Shown piece after piece: positions 7,970 to 14,939 of a stretch of 64,000 nucleotides of DNA (its first letter is position 1; each line of letters opens with the position of its first letter). The stretch is from contig NZ_VOHQ01000002.1 in assembly GCF_009192765.1 (NCBI RefSeq), positions 715,653 to 779,652 on the forward strand, written 5' to 3'. The stretch comes from Agriterribacter humi (GTDB taxonomy: Bacteria > Bacteroidota > Bacteroidia > Chitinophagales > Chitinophagaceae). The notes beneath the pieces are model-generated. The model ran no database searches and was not told the origin of the DNA. It worked only from the letters and a program-made list of their open reading frames with translations. A program made the translations under genes and the position numbers.

Positions 7970-9502
7970 TCAATACCCTTCCTGCTCAAACCCGTCTTCA
8001 TCTTCAAAAGACGAAGCTTCCTTGCCCATATTGAGCATGGAACCCATCAGGTCTTTAAATTCAATTTTACCATCTAATACTTTTTTACTGATCAGCGAGT
8101 ACGATGATAAGCCATGCAGGATCAGCTCCATAAGCAGCGCCGTTTCTTTTTCATTGGCATGCGGAAAAGTTTTTTTCACTAATCCATACAATCCATCTAC
8201 TTTATATAAAAGTTGAATTTTTTCTTTATCCTTCACATTGAATAATATATCCAATGTATTCCCCTTGTCGAACCAGTTGATAATGGGACGGTAAGGATTG
8301 TCCGTTTCCTTTTGCTGCCCCTTTCTTTTCTTTAATGCATCAGGATTAGGAAAATACTGTACAAATTGTGTGCGGATGGCTTTGCCCAATAAATTAAATG
8401 CTACCTGGTAAGGACCTTCCTGTTCTCCTTCATACACCAGTTCTACTTTTCCTGTAACAGAAGGTATAATGCCTGTTAGATCGGAAATCCATACCTGTGT
8501 TTCTTTTTCTTTGTTAATGATCGCTCTTCTTTCGGCTGCACTTACCGCGTTTTCGTAAGCGGCAATGGGCAAACGTGCAGATACGCCACTTTTCTGGTCT
8601 ACCATTTCACTTGCCCTTGCTTCAAAGGCTACCTGTTCAATAAGCCGCTTTACCAGGTCGCTGATCTTTACTTTTTCTGTTTGGGCTTCTAATATATCCG
8701 CTTCCTGCTCGGTAATGGTAAGCGAGTCTTCGATATTTTTTGGATAATGCGTTAATATCTGACTTTCAATACGGTCTTTTAATGGTGTAACAATTGAGCC
8801 ACGGTTCGTGTAGTCCTCGGGGTTAGCTGTAAATACAAATAGTATATCGAGGGGAAGCCGCAGTTTAAATCCGCGTATCTGGATATCGCCTTCCTGCAGG
8901 ATATTAAATAAAGCAACCTGTATTCTTGCCTGCAGATCGGGCAGTTCATTAATAACAAAAATACCCCTGTTGCTTCTTGGAATAATGCCGTAATGAATCA
9001 CTCTTTCATCGGCGAAAGCCAGTTTCAGGTTGGCGGCTTTTATCGGGTCTATATCGCCTATCAGGTCGGCAACGCTTACATCAGGGGTGGCCAGTTTTTC
9101 ACCATAACGCTCGCTACGATGTAACCATGCAACAGGGGTAGCATCTCCTTTTTCGGCGATCAGTTCCTGTGCATGCCGCGAAAGCGGATGCAGCGGGTCA
9201 TCATTGGTTTCACTGCCTGCAATAACCGGAATGTATTCATCTAACAGTTCAATCATCTGGCGTGCCATGCGTGTTTTTGCCTGCCCGCGAAGGCCGAGGA
9301 ATAAAATATTGTGGCGCGACAAGATGGCTCTTTCTGTATCGGGTATTACACTTTCTTCATATCCAACAATACCAGGGAAGGTGGGATCTCCCTGCTGTAA
9401 TTTCAGGATAAGATTATTTCTCATCTCATCTTTGATTCCTTTGCTTTTATACCCCGATTTTCTTAATTCGCCTACTGTTGCCGGTAATATGGTTTTACTC
9501 AT
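7970..9502 (-). CDS. AAA+ ATPase, magnesium-chelatase I/MoxR-like
   Basis: 510-residue P-loop ATPase of the chelatase/MoxR clade. The Walker A position reads GLRGQAKT (70-77), with Ala where Gly usually precedes Lys, and Walker B ends IFVINE (181-186) instead of DE. Sensor 1 is FTANPED near 225-231, followed by a clear lid domain. It lies 66 bp downstream of a VWA-domain gene on the same strand. In known chelatase-like pairs the AAA+ ring remodels or loads a partner bound by the VWA subunit, which is the likely role here. The client is unknown. Confidence 0.85.
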   Translation of the reverse strand: MSKTILPATVGELRKSGYKSKGIKDEMRNNLILKLQQGDPTFPGIVGYEESVIPDTERAILSRHNILFLGLRGQAKTRMARQMIELLDEYIPVIAGSETNDDPLHPLSRHAQELIAEKGDATPVAWLHRSERYGEKLATPDVSVADLIGDIDPIKAANLKLAFADERVIHYGIIPRSNRGIFVINELPDLQARIQVALFNILQEGDIQIRGFKLRLPLDILFVFTANPEDYTNRGSIVTPLKDRIESQILTHYPKNIEDSLTITEQEADILEAQTEKVKISDLVKRLIEQVAFEARASEMVDQKSGVSARLPIAAYENAVSAAERRAIINKEKETQVWISDLTGIIPSVTGKVELVYEGEQEGPYQVAFNLLGKAIRTQFVQYFPNPDALKKRKGQQKETDNPYRPIINWFDKGNTLDILFNVKDKEKIQLLYKVDGLYGLVKKTFPHANEKETALLMELILHGLSSYSLISKKVLDGKIEFKDLMGSMLNMGKEASSFEDEDGFEQEGY

Positions 9503-9568
9503 CTTTTTAATACTGTTTAAATAGAACTGGTTGAATTGTCTGCTGGGAGCAATGGCCGTTCCACTGGT

Positions 9569-10666
9569 TTAATACACGGTTTTTTGTTTCCCGTTTTCAA
9601 AATCCCTGAATACAAATGCGCCCAGGTTATCCAATGCCGCAAAAAATGCTTTGCCATTATTGGTTTCTGTGAATTCCGTTACAAAGCGCTGCAGGTGTGG
9701 ATCGGTGGCGATCATAAAAGTAGTAATGGGTATTTTTATTTTTTTGCATTGCGCTGCAAGATTAATACAGCGGTTAATGATTTTGCGGTCTAATCCGAAA
9801 CTGTTTTTATAATACCGTTTGCCCGATTTAAGACAGGTTGGTTTCCCGTCGGTGATCATGAATATCTGCTTATTGGGATTTTTCCGCCGCCGTAAAATAT
9901 CCATTGCCAGTTCCAGTCCTGCTACCGTATTGGTATGATACGGCCCTACCTGCAGGTAAGGAATATCCTTAATTTCAATGGGCCAGGCATCATTGCCAAA
10001 TACTACAATATCCAATGTGTCTTTCGGATATTTGGTAGTGATGAGCTCGCTGAGCGCCATGGCCACTTTTTTGGCAGGCGTAATGCGGTCCTCCCCGTAC
10101 AGGATCATGGAATGCGAAATATCTATCATCAGTACCGTGGAGGTCTGCGATTTAAAATCCGTTTCCCTGATCTCCAGGTCGTCTTCCCCCAGTTGCAACT
10201 GGTCTATGCCGTGATTGATCTGCGCATTGCGGATAGAGCTCACAAAATCAATCTGCTCCAGCATATCGCCAAACTGGAAGGGCCGGGTTTCGGGATTGAT
10301 CTCATCGCCCTGGCCGGGTTTAAAGGTTTGATGATTGCCTTTTTTTGTTTTTTTGAGCTTGCCAAAAATCTCTTCTAAGCTTTTTTTGCGTATGCCTTTT
10401 TCGGTTTTGGGTGTAATGCTGAAAGACCCGTTCTCCCTGTTCTCGTCAATATACCCTTTATCTCTTAAGTCGTCAATAAAATCACCCATACCGTATTCGT
10501 CATCGGTCAACTGGTATTGCTTGTCCAATTGCGTAAGCCAGTTCAGCGCTTCGCCCGCGTCGCCGCTGGTATAGGTAAGCAACTGCATGAACAGGTCGAG
10601 CAATTGCTCAAACCGGCTTTTGCCGTTTTGCCGCGGATCATATAATGAAAAATGAAACCCTAACAT
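9569..10666 (-). CDS. VWA-domain protein, partner of the AAA+ ATPase
   Basis: 365 residues: an N-terminal helical region rich in charged residues, then a von Willebrand A domain from about residue 177. The MIDAS metal site is complete (DISHS at 182-186, a Thr in YHTNTVAG, ITDGKPT). The start is ATG at 10666 because GAAGGAG lies 5 nt upstream of it, one of few clear Shine-Dalgarno sequences in the window; the longer frame to 10702 has none. First gene of a two-gene operon with the ATPase, as in MoxR-VWA and chelatase I/D pairs. Confidence 0.85.
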   Translation of the reverse strand: MLGFHFSLYDPRQNGKSRFEQLLDLFMQLLTYTSGDAGEALNWLTQLDKQYQLTDDEYGMGDFIDDLRDKGYIDENRENGSFSITPKTEKGIRKKSLEEIFGKLKKTKKGNHQTFKPGQGDEINPETRPFQFGDMLEQIDFVSSIRNAQINHGIDQLQLGEDDLEIRETDFKSQTSTVLMIDISHSMILYGEDRITPAKKVAMALSELITTKYPKDTLDIVVFGNDAWPIEIKDIPYLQVGPYHTNTVAGLELAMDILRRRKNPNKQIFMITDGKPTCLKSGKRYYKNSFGLDRKIINRCINLAAQCKKIKIPITTFMIATDPHLQRFVTEFTETNNGKAFFAALDNLGAFVFRDFENGKQKTVY

Positions 10667-11087
10667 ATCAACTCCTTCTTTTTTTAAACAAGCGCATTGC
10701 ATGAGGTAAAACCGGAAGCAGGAAGCGGGTTGCGTAGTAACATTGTTTTGAAGCGGTACAAACTTATTTCACCCCATGCATTTGCCTGCAATTTAAGACA
10801 TTCGCGGGACAAAAGTATTTCCGGCTATATGAAGGCTGGCGTTGGCGGAACGGGTTGCATTCATTATTTCAAAATATGAATATGCGCCGTGAATGAAGTC
10901 TTGTTGATATATATGTATATTTATTATGAACGATGATGGGTTTATCATCCCAACTTACCGGCTGTAATAATTACCCCTGTGCAGATGATGGGCAACAGAA
11001 TTTTTTCCGGCAATGTCCTGTTTACTGCAGTTCATTTGTTATTGAATTGTAGTGCAAATATTCAGTAACAATTAAAACACAAACAAA
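10667..11087. other. Intergenic region, 421 bp, between divergent genes
   Basis: Apart from the VWA ribosome-binding site at its left edge, no gene, RNA or repeat is recognisable. It should hold the promoters of the VWA/AAA+ operon (minus) and of the DGPF gene (plus). A 60-codon open stretch at 10697-10879 has no protein-like features. Confidence 0.5.
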
Positions 11088-11444
11088 ATGGAAGAATTCA
11101 TTTTAATTTTCAGACACGAAGACGGTAAAAAGCTCGCTTCACCCGAACAAATACAGGTTTGGATGAAACAAACGATGGATTGGATGGGCGGCATTGCGGC
11201 TCAAAACAAATTGGTGAGCCAGGGAAATGGTTTGTCTTTTGAAGACAGCCGGGTGGTACGGCACAATAATATCGTTACCAACGGTCCATTTGGCGATATC
11301 AAGGAAACGATTGGAGGATATATTATTGTAAAGGCCGATTCTGTTGAAGAAGCTGTGGAATTTGCAAAGGGAAGCCCGGTACTGCAGGGGGAAGGAAATA
11401 CGGTAGAAGTACGCAAAATTGCAAAAGCCGATGGTATTCATTAG
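11088..11444 (+). CDS. YCII/DGPF-domain protein, partner of ECF42 sigma factor (copy 1)
   Basis: 118-residue single-domain protein of the YCII-related DGPF family: it opens MEEFILIFRHED, has the signature VTNGPFGDIKETIGGYIIVKADSVEEAVEFAKGSP and ends VEVRKI. DGPF proteins are the conserved neighbours of ECF42 sigma factors; their biochemical role is not established. The ECF42 gene follows 171 bp downstream on the same strand. A second DGPF/ECF42 pair lies at 42.0-43.7 kb. Confidence 0.88.
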   Translation: MEEFILIFRHEDGKKLASPEQIQVWMKQTMDWMGGIAAQNKLVSQGNGLSFEDSRVVRHNNIVTNGPFGDIKETIGGYIIVKADSVEEAVEFAKGSPVLQGEGNTVEVRKIAKADGIH

Positions 11445-11486
11445 TACCCTCGTAAAACTATTTTTCAAATACTGTATTTGATTTTT

Positions 11487-11525
11487 TGCCGCAGATTCGA
11501 AGGTTTCATCTGCGAATCTGCGGCA
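11487..11525. terminator. 13-bp perfect hairpin between DGPF and sigma genes
   Basis: TGCCGCAGATTCG (11487-11499) pairs perfectly with 11513-11525 across a 13-nt loop. Six T residues lie 5' of the stem and only ATCGTTTATTT follows it, so it is a strong hairpin with a poor plus-strand U-tract. It may be an mRNA processing or attenuation element. Confidence 0.5.
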
Positions 11526-11582
11526 TCGTTTATTTGAAAATAAGTGATAGCAATCGTTTTTAAACAGCTTTTAGGCTTGTAA

Positions 11583-11611
11583 AGCCCGTGTAATATAACC
11601 GGGCTATTTTT
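11583..11611 (+). terminator. Terminator-like hairpin in the sigma-factor leader
   Basis: AGCCCG (11583-11588) and CGGGCT (11600-11605) form a stem followed by ATTTTTA. It ends within about 10 nt of the ATG at 11616. It could end DGPF transcripts, attenuate the sigma gene or mask its start. Confidence 0.45.
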
Positions 11612-11615
11612 ATGT

Positions 11616-12842
11616 ATGAATCATGGCGCATTGATACCGCATTTATTCAGAACGGAGTTTAGCAAAATAACGGCTGTACTCACCAAAGTGTTTGGCTTTG
11701 AGCACATAGCGGTTGCGGAAGACATTGCAGGCGATACGTTTATAGCCGCGCTGAAAACCTGGCCTTATAAAGGTGTACCCAAAAACCCCCAGGCATGGCT
11801 GTATAATGTAGCCAAAAATAAAGCTAAGAATTACATGAAGCGCAACCATATTTTTTCAGAAAAGGTTCTTCCGGAAGTAAGCAATGCTACAGCAGGGTTT
11901 GAAGAAATGAAAATTGATCTGTCGGATCAGAATATTAAAGACAGCCTGCTGCAAATGTTATTCGCTGTTTGCCACCCATCCATTGCTGCCGAAGCGCAAA
12001 TTGGTTTATCACTGCGCATTCTTTGCGGTTTTGGCATTGAGGAAATTGCCAATGCATTCCTGGTAAATAAAGAAACGATCAGCAAGCGTTTATTCAGGGC
12101 TAAAGAAAAACTGCGTTTGGAAAATGTGCAGATTGAATACCCCGGGGAGCCGGAAATTGGCAAAAGGCTGGAAACGGTGCTAACTACCCTGTACCTGTTG
12201 TTTAATGAAGGATATTATTCAGAAAGTCATGACAGTGTTTTGCGGGAAGATCTGTGTTTGGAAGCCATGCGGTTAATGTACCTGCTTGTTGAAAATGAAT
12301 CCACCGATCTGCCACATGTAAATGCATTGCTTTCCTTAATGTGCTTTCATGCTTCGCGGTTTGCCGCAAGAAAAAATAACAATGGTGAGATCGTTTTATA
12401 TCACGACCAGGATGAAACGCTCTGGAATAATGAATTGATAGCAAAAGGCGCATATTATCTTCACCGGGCTTCCACCGGAAATACCGTTTCGAAATATCAT
12501 ATGGAAGCAGGCATTGCGTGGTGGCAGACCCGCAAAGCAGACACAAAGGAAAAATGGGAAAATATTTTGCAATTATACAACCGGTTATTGCAAATGGAAT
12601 ATTCGCCTGTTGCAGCGCTTAACAGGACTTTCGCATTTTCAAAAGTCTATGGAAAGCAGGAAGCCATTGCGGAAGCTGAAAAACTGCAATTGACAAACAA
12701 CCATTTTTACTATACATTGCTGGGTGAATTGTATAAGGATACGGATAAGGGCAAAGCAAAAATAAATTTTCAAAAAGCTTGTGCATTAGCCCGAACGGAA
12801 ACGGACAGGCAAACTATTGAAAAGAAAATGAATGATCTTTGA
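11616..12842 (+). CDS. ECF42-type RNA polymerase sigma factor (copy 1)
   Basis: 408 residues, twice a normal ECF sigma factor. The N-terminal half has sigma region 2 (VAEDIAGDTFIAALKTW, PQAWLYNVAKNKAKNYMKR) and region 4 (LRILCGFGIEEIANAFLVNKETISKRLFRAKEKLR). The C-terminal half is the long helical TPR-like extension that defines ECF42, with LLSLMCFHASRFAARK and a tail of repeats ending at residue 408. No anti-sigma gene is adjacent; for this group the extension itself is known to be needed for activity. The DGPF gene just upstream is the expected partner and probable target. Confidence 0.92.
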   Translation: MNHGALIPHLFRTEFSKITAVLTKVFGFEHIAVAEDIAGDTFIAALKTWPYKGVPKNPQAWLYNVAKNKAKNYMKRNHIFSEKVLPEVSNATAGFEEMKIDLSDQNIKDSLLQMLFAVCHPSIAAEAQIGLSLRILCGFGIEEIANAFLVNKETISKRLFRAKEKLRLENVQIEYPGEPEIGKRLETVLTTLYLLFNEGYYSESHDSVLREDLCLEAMRLMYLLVENESTDLPHVNALLSLMCFHASRFAARKNNNGEIVLYHDQDETLWNNELIAKGAYYLHRASTGNTVSKYHMEAGIAWWQTRKADTKEKWENILQLYNRLLQMEYSPVAALNRTFAFSKVYGKQEAIAEAEKLQLTNNHFYYTLLGELYKDTDKGKAKINFQKACALARTETDRQTIEKKMNDL

Positions 12843-12981
12843 CGTTTAAAAAGTTTGTCCCGGCAGGAGGCTTCGCGCAGCAGAGAACTTCACACAGCAG
12901 CACAGGGTACAGCGGAGCGCGATTTCCGGATGCGGTCGGTACGCGACAAGGGAGCGCGAGACCGCATGTTCAATATTTTGC

Positions 12982-13038
12982 GGGACAGAGTCCCGGGAGA
13001 ACATAGTGCATACAAAGTCCGGAGACCTTGTATAGCGG
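12982..13038. repeat. 57-bp palindromic intergenic repeat, copy 1
   Basis: Matches 14856-14912 at 52 of 57 positions without gaps. It contains two small palindromes: GGGAC-AGA-GTCCC, and ACAAAGTC-CGGA-GACCTTGT with one mismatch. It lies between the convergent sigma-factor and hemerythrin genes. Further GC-rich inverted repeats precede it (ATGCGGTC at 12930-12937 with its complement at 12960-12967). Confidence 0.8.
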
Positions 13039-13082
13039 GCGGGGTCTGAGACATCGTATAGCAGCGTTTGCACAGCTTTAAT

Positions 13083-13589
13083 TTATTGAGCTACGGTGTC
13101 AAAATCGTAGCCGGCCCGTGTAAGCGCCCGTTTGGCTGCTTCCAGCGCAAAAGCTGCCGGATGATGAGGGTGCACAGGCACTTCTGAAACATGGGCAAGC
13201 TGTTCTAGAAGTTCCGTGGTTTGATTTTGGGTGAGTGCTGAACATACATCGTACATGCCGCCAGGCTCTTCTTCTGCAATATCATGCTTGTCTAAAACAT
13301 GCCGCAGCACTTTGATCAGCGACGGAGTGGGCGGAGGTACCATTAAAGCGGTTAATGCGCCATGCTCCAGACGCAGTTTCGCAGCAATGGGTAACGGAAC
13401 GCCTCCATTTGCTTTCTGCGCCGCCGGAAAAAGAATTTTCTCTTCCATTTTGATATGTGTGAGCAACCCCGCGCGGAACCCCTGATAATATTCCATTTGA
13501 ATTTCATCGGGGTTTTTGGTTGCCAGTTCTAATAATTCCTCGATCCGGCGATGGTCTTTTGTGAAAAAACGATATAGCTGCCTGTTCAT
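13083..13589 (-). CDS. Hemerythrin HHE-domain protein
   Basis: 168-residue four-helix protein. Metal ligands of the non-haem di-iron site are visible in order: KDHRRIEE (His near 13), HIKMEEK (His and Glu near 45-49), RLEHG (His near 76) and DKHDIAEEE (His near 98). The tail ends HPHHPAAFALEAAKRALTRAGYD. Such proteins bind O2 or NO or buffer iron in the cytoplasm. It has a single domain, so it is shorter than RIC/YtfE repair proteins. No operon partner on this strand. Confidence 0.88.
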   Translation of the reverse strand: MNRQLYRFFTKDHRRIEELLELATKNPDEIQMEYYQGFRAGLLTHIKMEEKILFPAAQKANGGVPLPIAAKLRLEHGALTALMVPPPTPSLIKVLRHVLDKHDIAEEEPGGMYDVCSALTQNQTTELLEQLAHVSEVPVHPHHPAAFALEAAKRALTRAGYDFDTVAQ

Positions 13590-13754
13590 GGATTTTCAAT
13601 AATACGATATTTTTAAAGGTACAAAAAACCATTTTCATTAGGGGCTGTCTATGCATCAGTTCGGCGATACAAGCAATCTGGTTTAAGAAAAAATAAATTA
13701 TCCCAATCCTTTTCCGTTTATATGACTTTGAGTTTATTTGTAAAATTCTTTATC

Positions 13755-14216
13755 ATGAGTAATAAATATTTCATTGATAAAATACTTATCTTCTTCTTTT
13801 TTATTATTTCTATCCAGGGTTGTACGATTTATTCTATCCAAAATGATGGTTCTAAATTGCAACAAGTGAGAATTATTTATAACCAGAACAATGATCACAC
13901 GAAAAAAAATGAATCAAGATTAATAGCAGCGGAAAACGCGGGAAGAATTGTAGAACTTCATAAATATAATAAAGGAATGGACCAGGTGTATTTTGATTTC
14001 AAGTTACCTCCAAAAAATAAACTACCGCTAAATAGATTATTATCTTCCACTTATTTCGATACATCATCGTATGCATCAATATGTTATCCTTCAAAAAGTA
14101 GATATGGACCTGATACGATATCTTGTCTCAGATTTGATCAATTAGCATCAAATACCAATTTCGATCGGGCTCCGTTTTCGTTAGTACGTGGTGAAAAAAA
14201 AATATTTATCAGGTAA
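13755..14216 (+). CDS. Putative lipoprotein of unknown family, tandem paralogue 1
   Basis: About 153 residues. The ATG at 13755 gives a signal peptide with a lipobox-like SIQGC, so the mature protein is probably lipidated. The family is not recognised. It shares with the next gene the C-terminal pattern ICYP, DTI-x-CLR-x-DQL-x-SN and a terminal KIFIR, so the pair arose by tandem duplication. The region is clearly AT-richer than its neighbours. Two conserved cysteines (ICYP and CLRFDQL) could form a disulfide. Confidence 0.6.
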   Translation: MSNKYFIDKILIFFFFIISIQGCTIYSIQNDGSKLQQVRIIYNQNNDHTKKNESRLIAAENAGRIVELHKYNKGMDQVYFDFKLPPKNKLPLNRLLSSTYFDTSSYASICYPSKSRYGPDTISCLRFDQLASNTNFDRAPFSLVRGEKKIFIR

Positions 14217-14224
14217 TTGTATGA

Positions 14225-14249
14225 CCATGGTGTAACACCTGGCTTTTTC
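14225..14249 (+). terminator. Possible terminator after lipoprotein 1
   Basis: CCATGGTG and CACCTGG can pair with one bulged base across a TAA loop, followed by CTTTTTC. It lies 8 bp after the stop codon of lipoprotein 1. Confidence 0.45.
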
Positions 14250-14287
14250 CTGCAAAACGGTTTTAAATTTTTATTTTGAACTTTTCT

Positions 14288-14755
14288 ATGAATAGAAATA
14301 ATTTTTACTTCTTGCTTTGGCTTATTCTTCCGGAATTGGTTTTAACTGGCTGTGGGCGCTACTTTATTCAAAATAGTACTTTAAGACCCCAACGCGTAAA
14401 CCTGACATGCAATTCTGAAGACAAACGAATAAAAAAATTTGAGAATAGATTGATACGACTTGAAAAGAAGGAAACAATTGCTTCACTCAACAAACATATC
14501 ACTCAAAAGAAGGAAGTTGTTTTTGATTTTGAAATAGTTTCCGGCAAGAAGATACAACTAAATCAGTTGTTGGTTCCCGCTACTCCTGATACCCCTGCAC
14601 ATCCGGTTATTTGTTATCCTCAAAACAGAGAAAGCAATATAGGAGTTGATACGATATATTGTCTCAGGTACGATCAATTACGATCCAATTCAAAACTGGT
14701 GTATGATATCCCAACATTTCTTTTTCTCCCGACCATGAAAATTTTTATTAGGTGA
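14288..14755 (+). CDS. Putative lipoprotein of unknown family, tandem paralogue 2
   Basis: 155 residues from the ATG at 14288. A hydrophobic leader ends in LVLTGC, a lipobox-like site. It aligns with the preceding protein in its C-terminal half (VICYP, DTIYCLRYDQLRSN, final MKIFIR) but is otherwise diverged, including the Glu/Lys-rich middle. Each copy seems to have its own leader region, and a weak terminator lies between them. A 57-bp repeat follows. Function unknown; envelope location is inferred only from the signal peptide. Confidence 0.6.
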   Translation: MNRNNFYFLLWLILPELVLTGCGRYFIQNSTLRPQRVNLTCNSEDKRIKKFENRLIRLEKKETIASLNKHITQKKEVVFDFEIVSGKKIQLNQLLVPATPDTPAHPVICYPQNRESNIGVDTIYCLRYDQLRSNSKLVYDIPTFLFLPTMKIFIR

Positions 14756-14855
14756 CTTTCTATGACCGCAGAGCAACGACAAATGTTTTGCGTTATTAAT
14801 CAATCTCGTTTTCTGACCCCCTGGCAGTTATGGTTTATTATTGTTTATGTTTTGA

Positions 14856-14912
14856 GGGACGGAGTCCGCGGAGAACATAGGGCATACAAAGTCCGGAGAC
14901 TTTGTATAGCGG
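14856..14912. repeat. 57-bp palindromic intergenic repeat, copy 2
   Basis: Second copy of the element at 12982-13038. Here the main hairpin is perfect: a 10-bp stem ATACAAAGTC (14884-14893) with a CGGA loop and its complement at 14898-14907. It lies between the lipoprotein gene and the convergent rhamnosidase gene. Confidence 0.8.
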
Positions 14913-14939
14913 TATACAAAAAAGCATTTTCGCTCAGTC

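Noticed and set aside
10697..10879. 60-codon frame between the VWA and DGPF genes
   Set aside because: No protein-like pattern, and it overlaps the VWA upstream region.
12855..13049. Short plus-strand frame rich in Arg
   Set aside because: It lies across GC-rich palindromes and the 57-bp repeat, between convergent genes.
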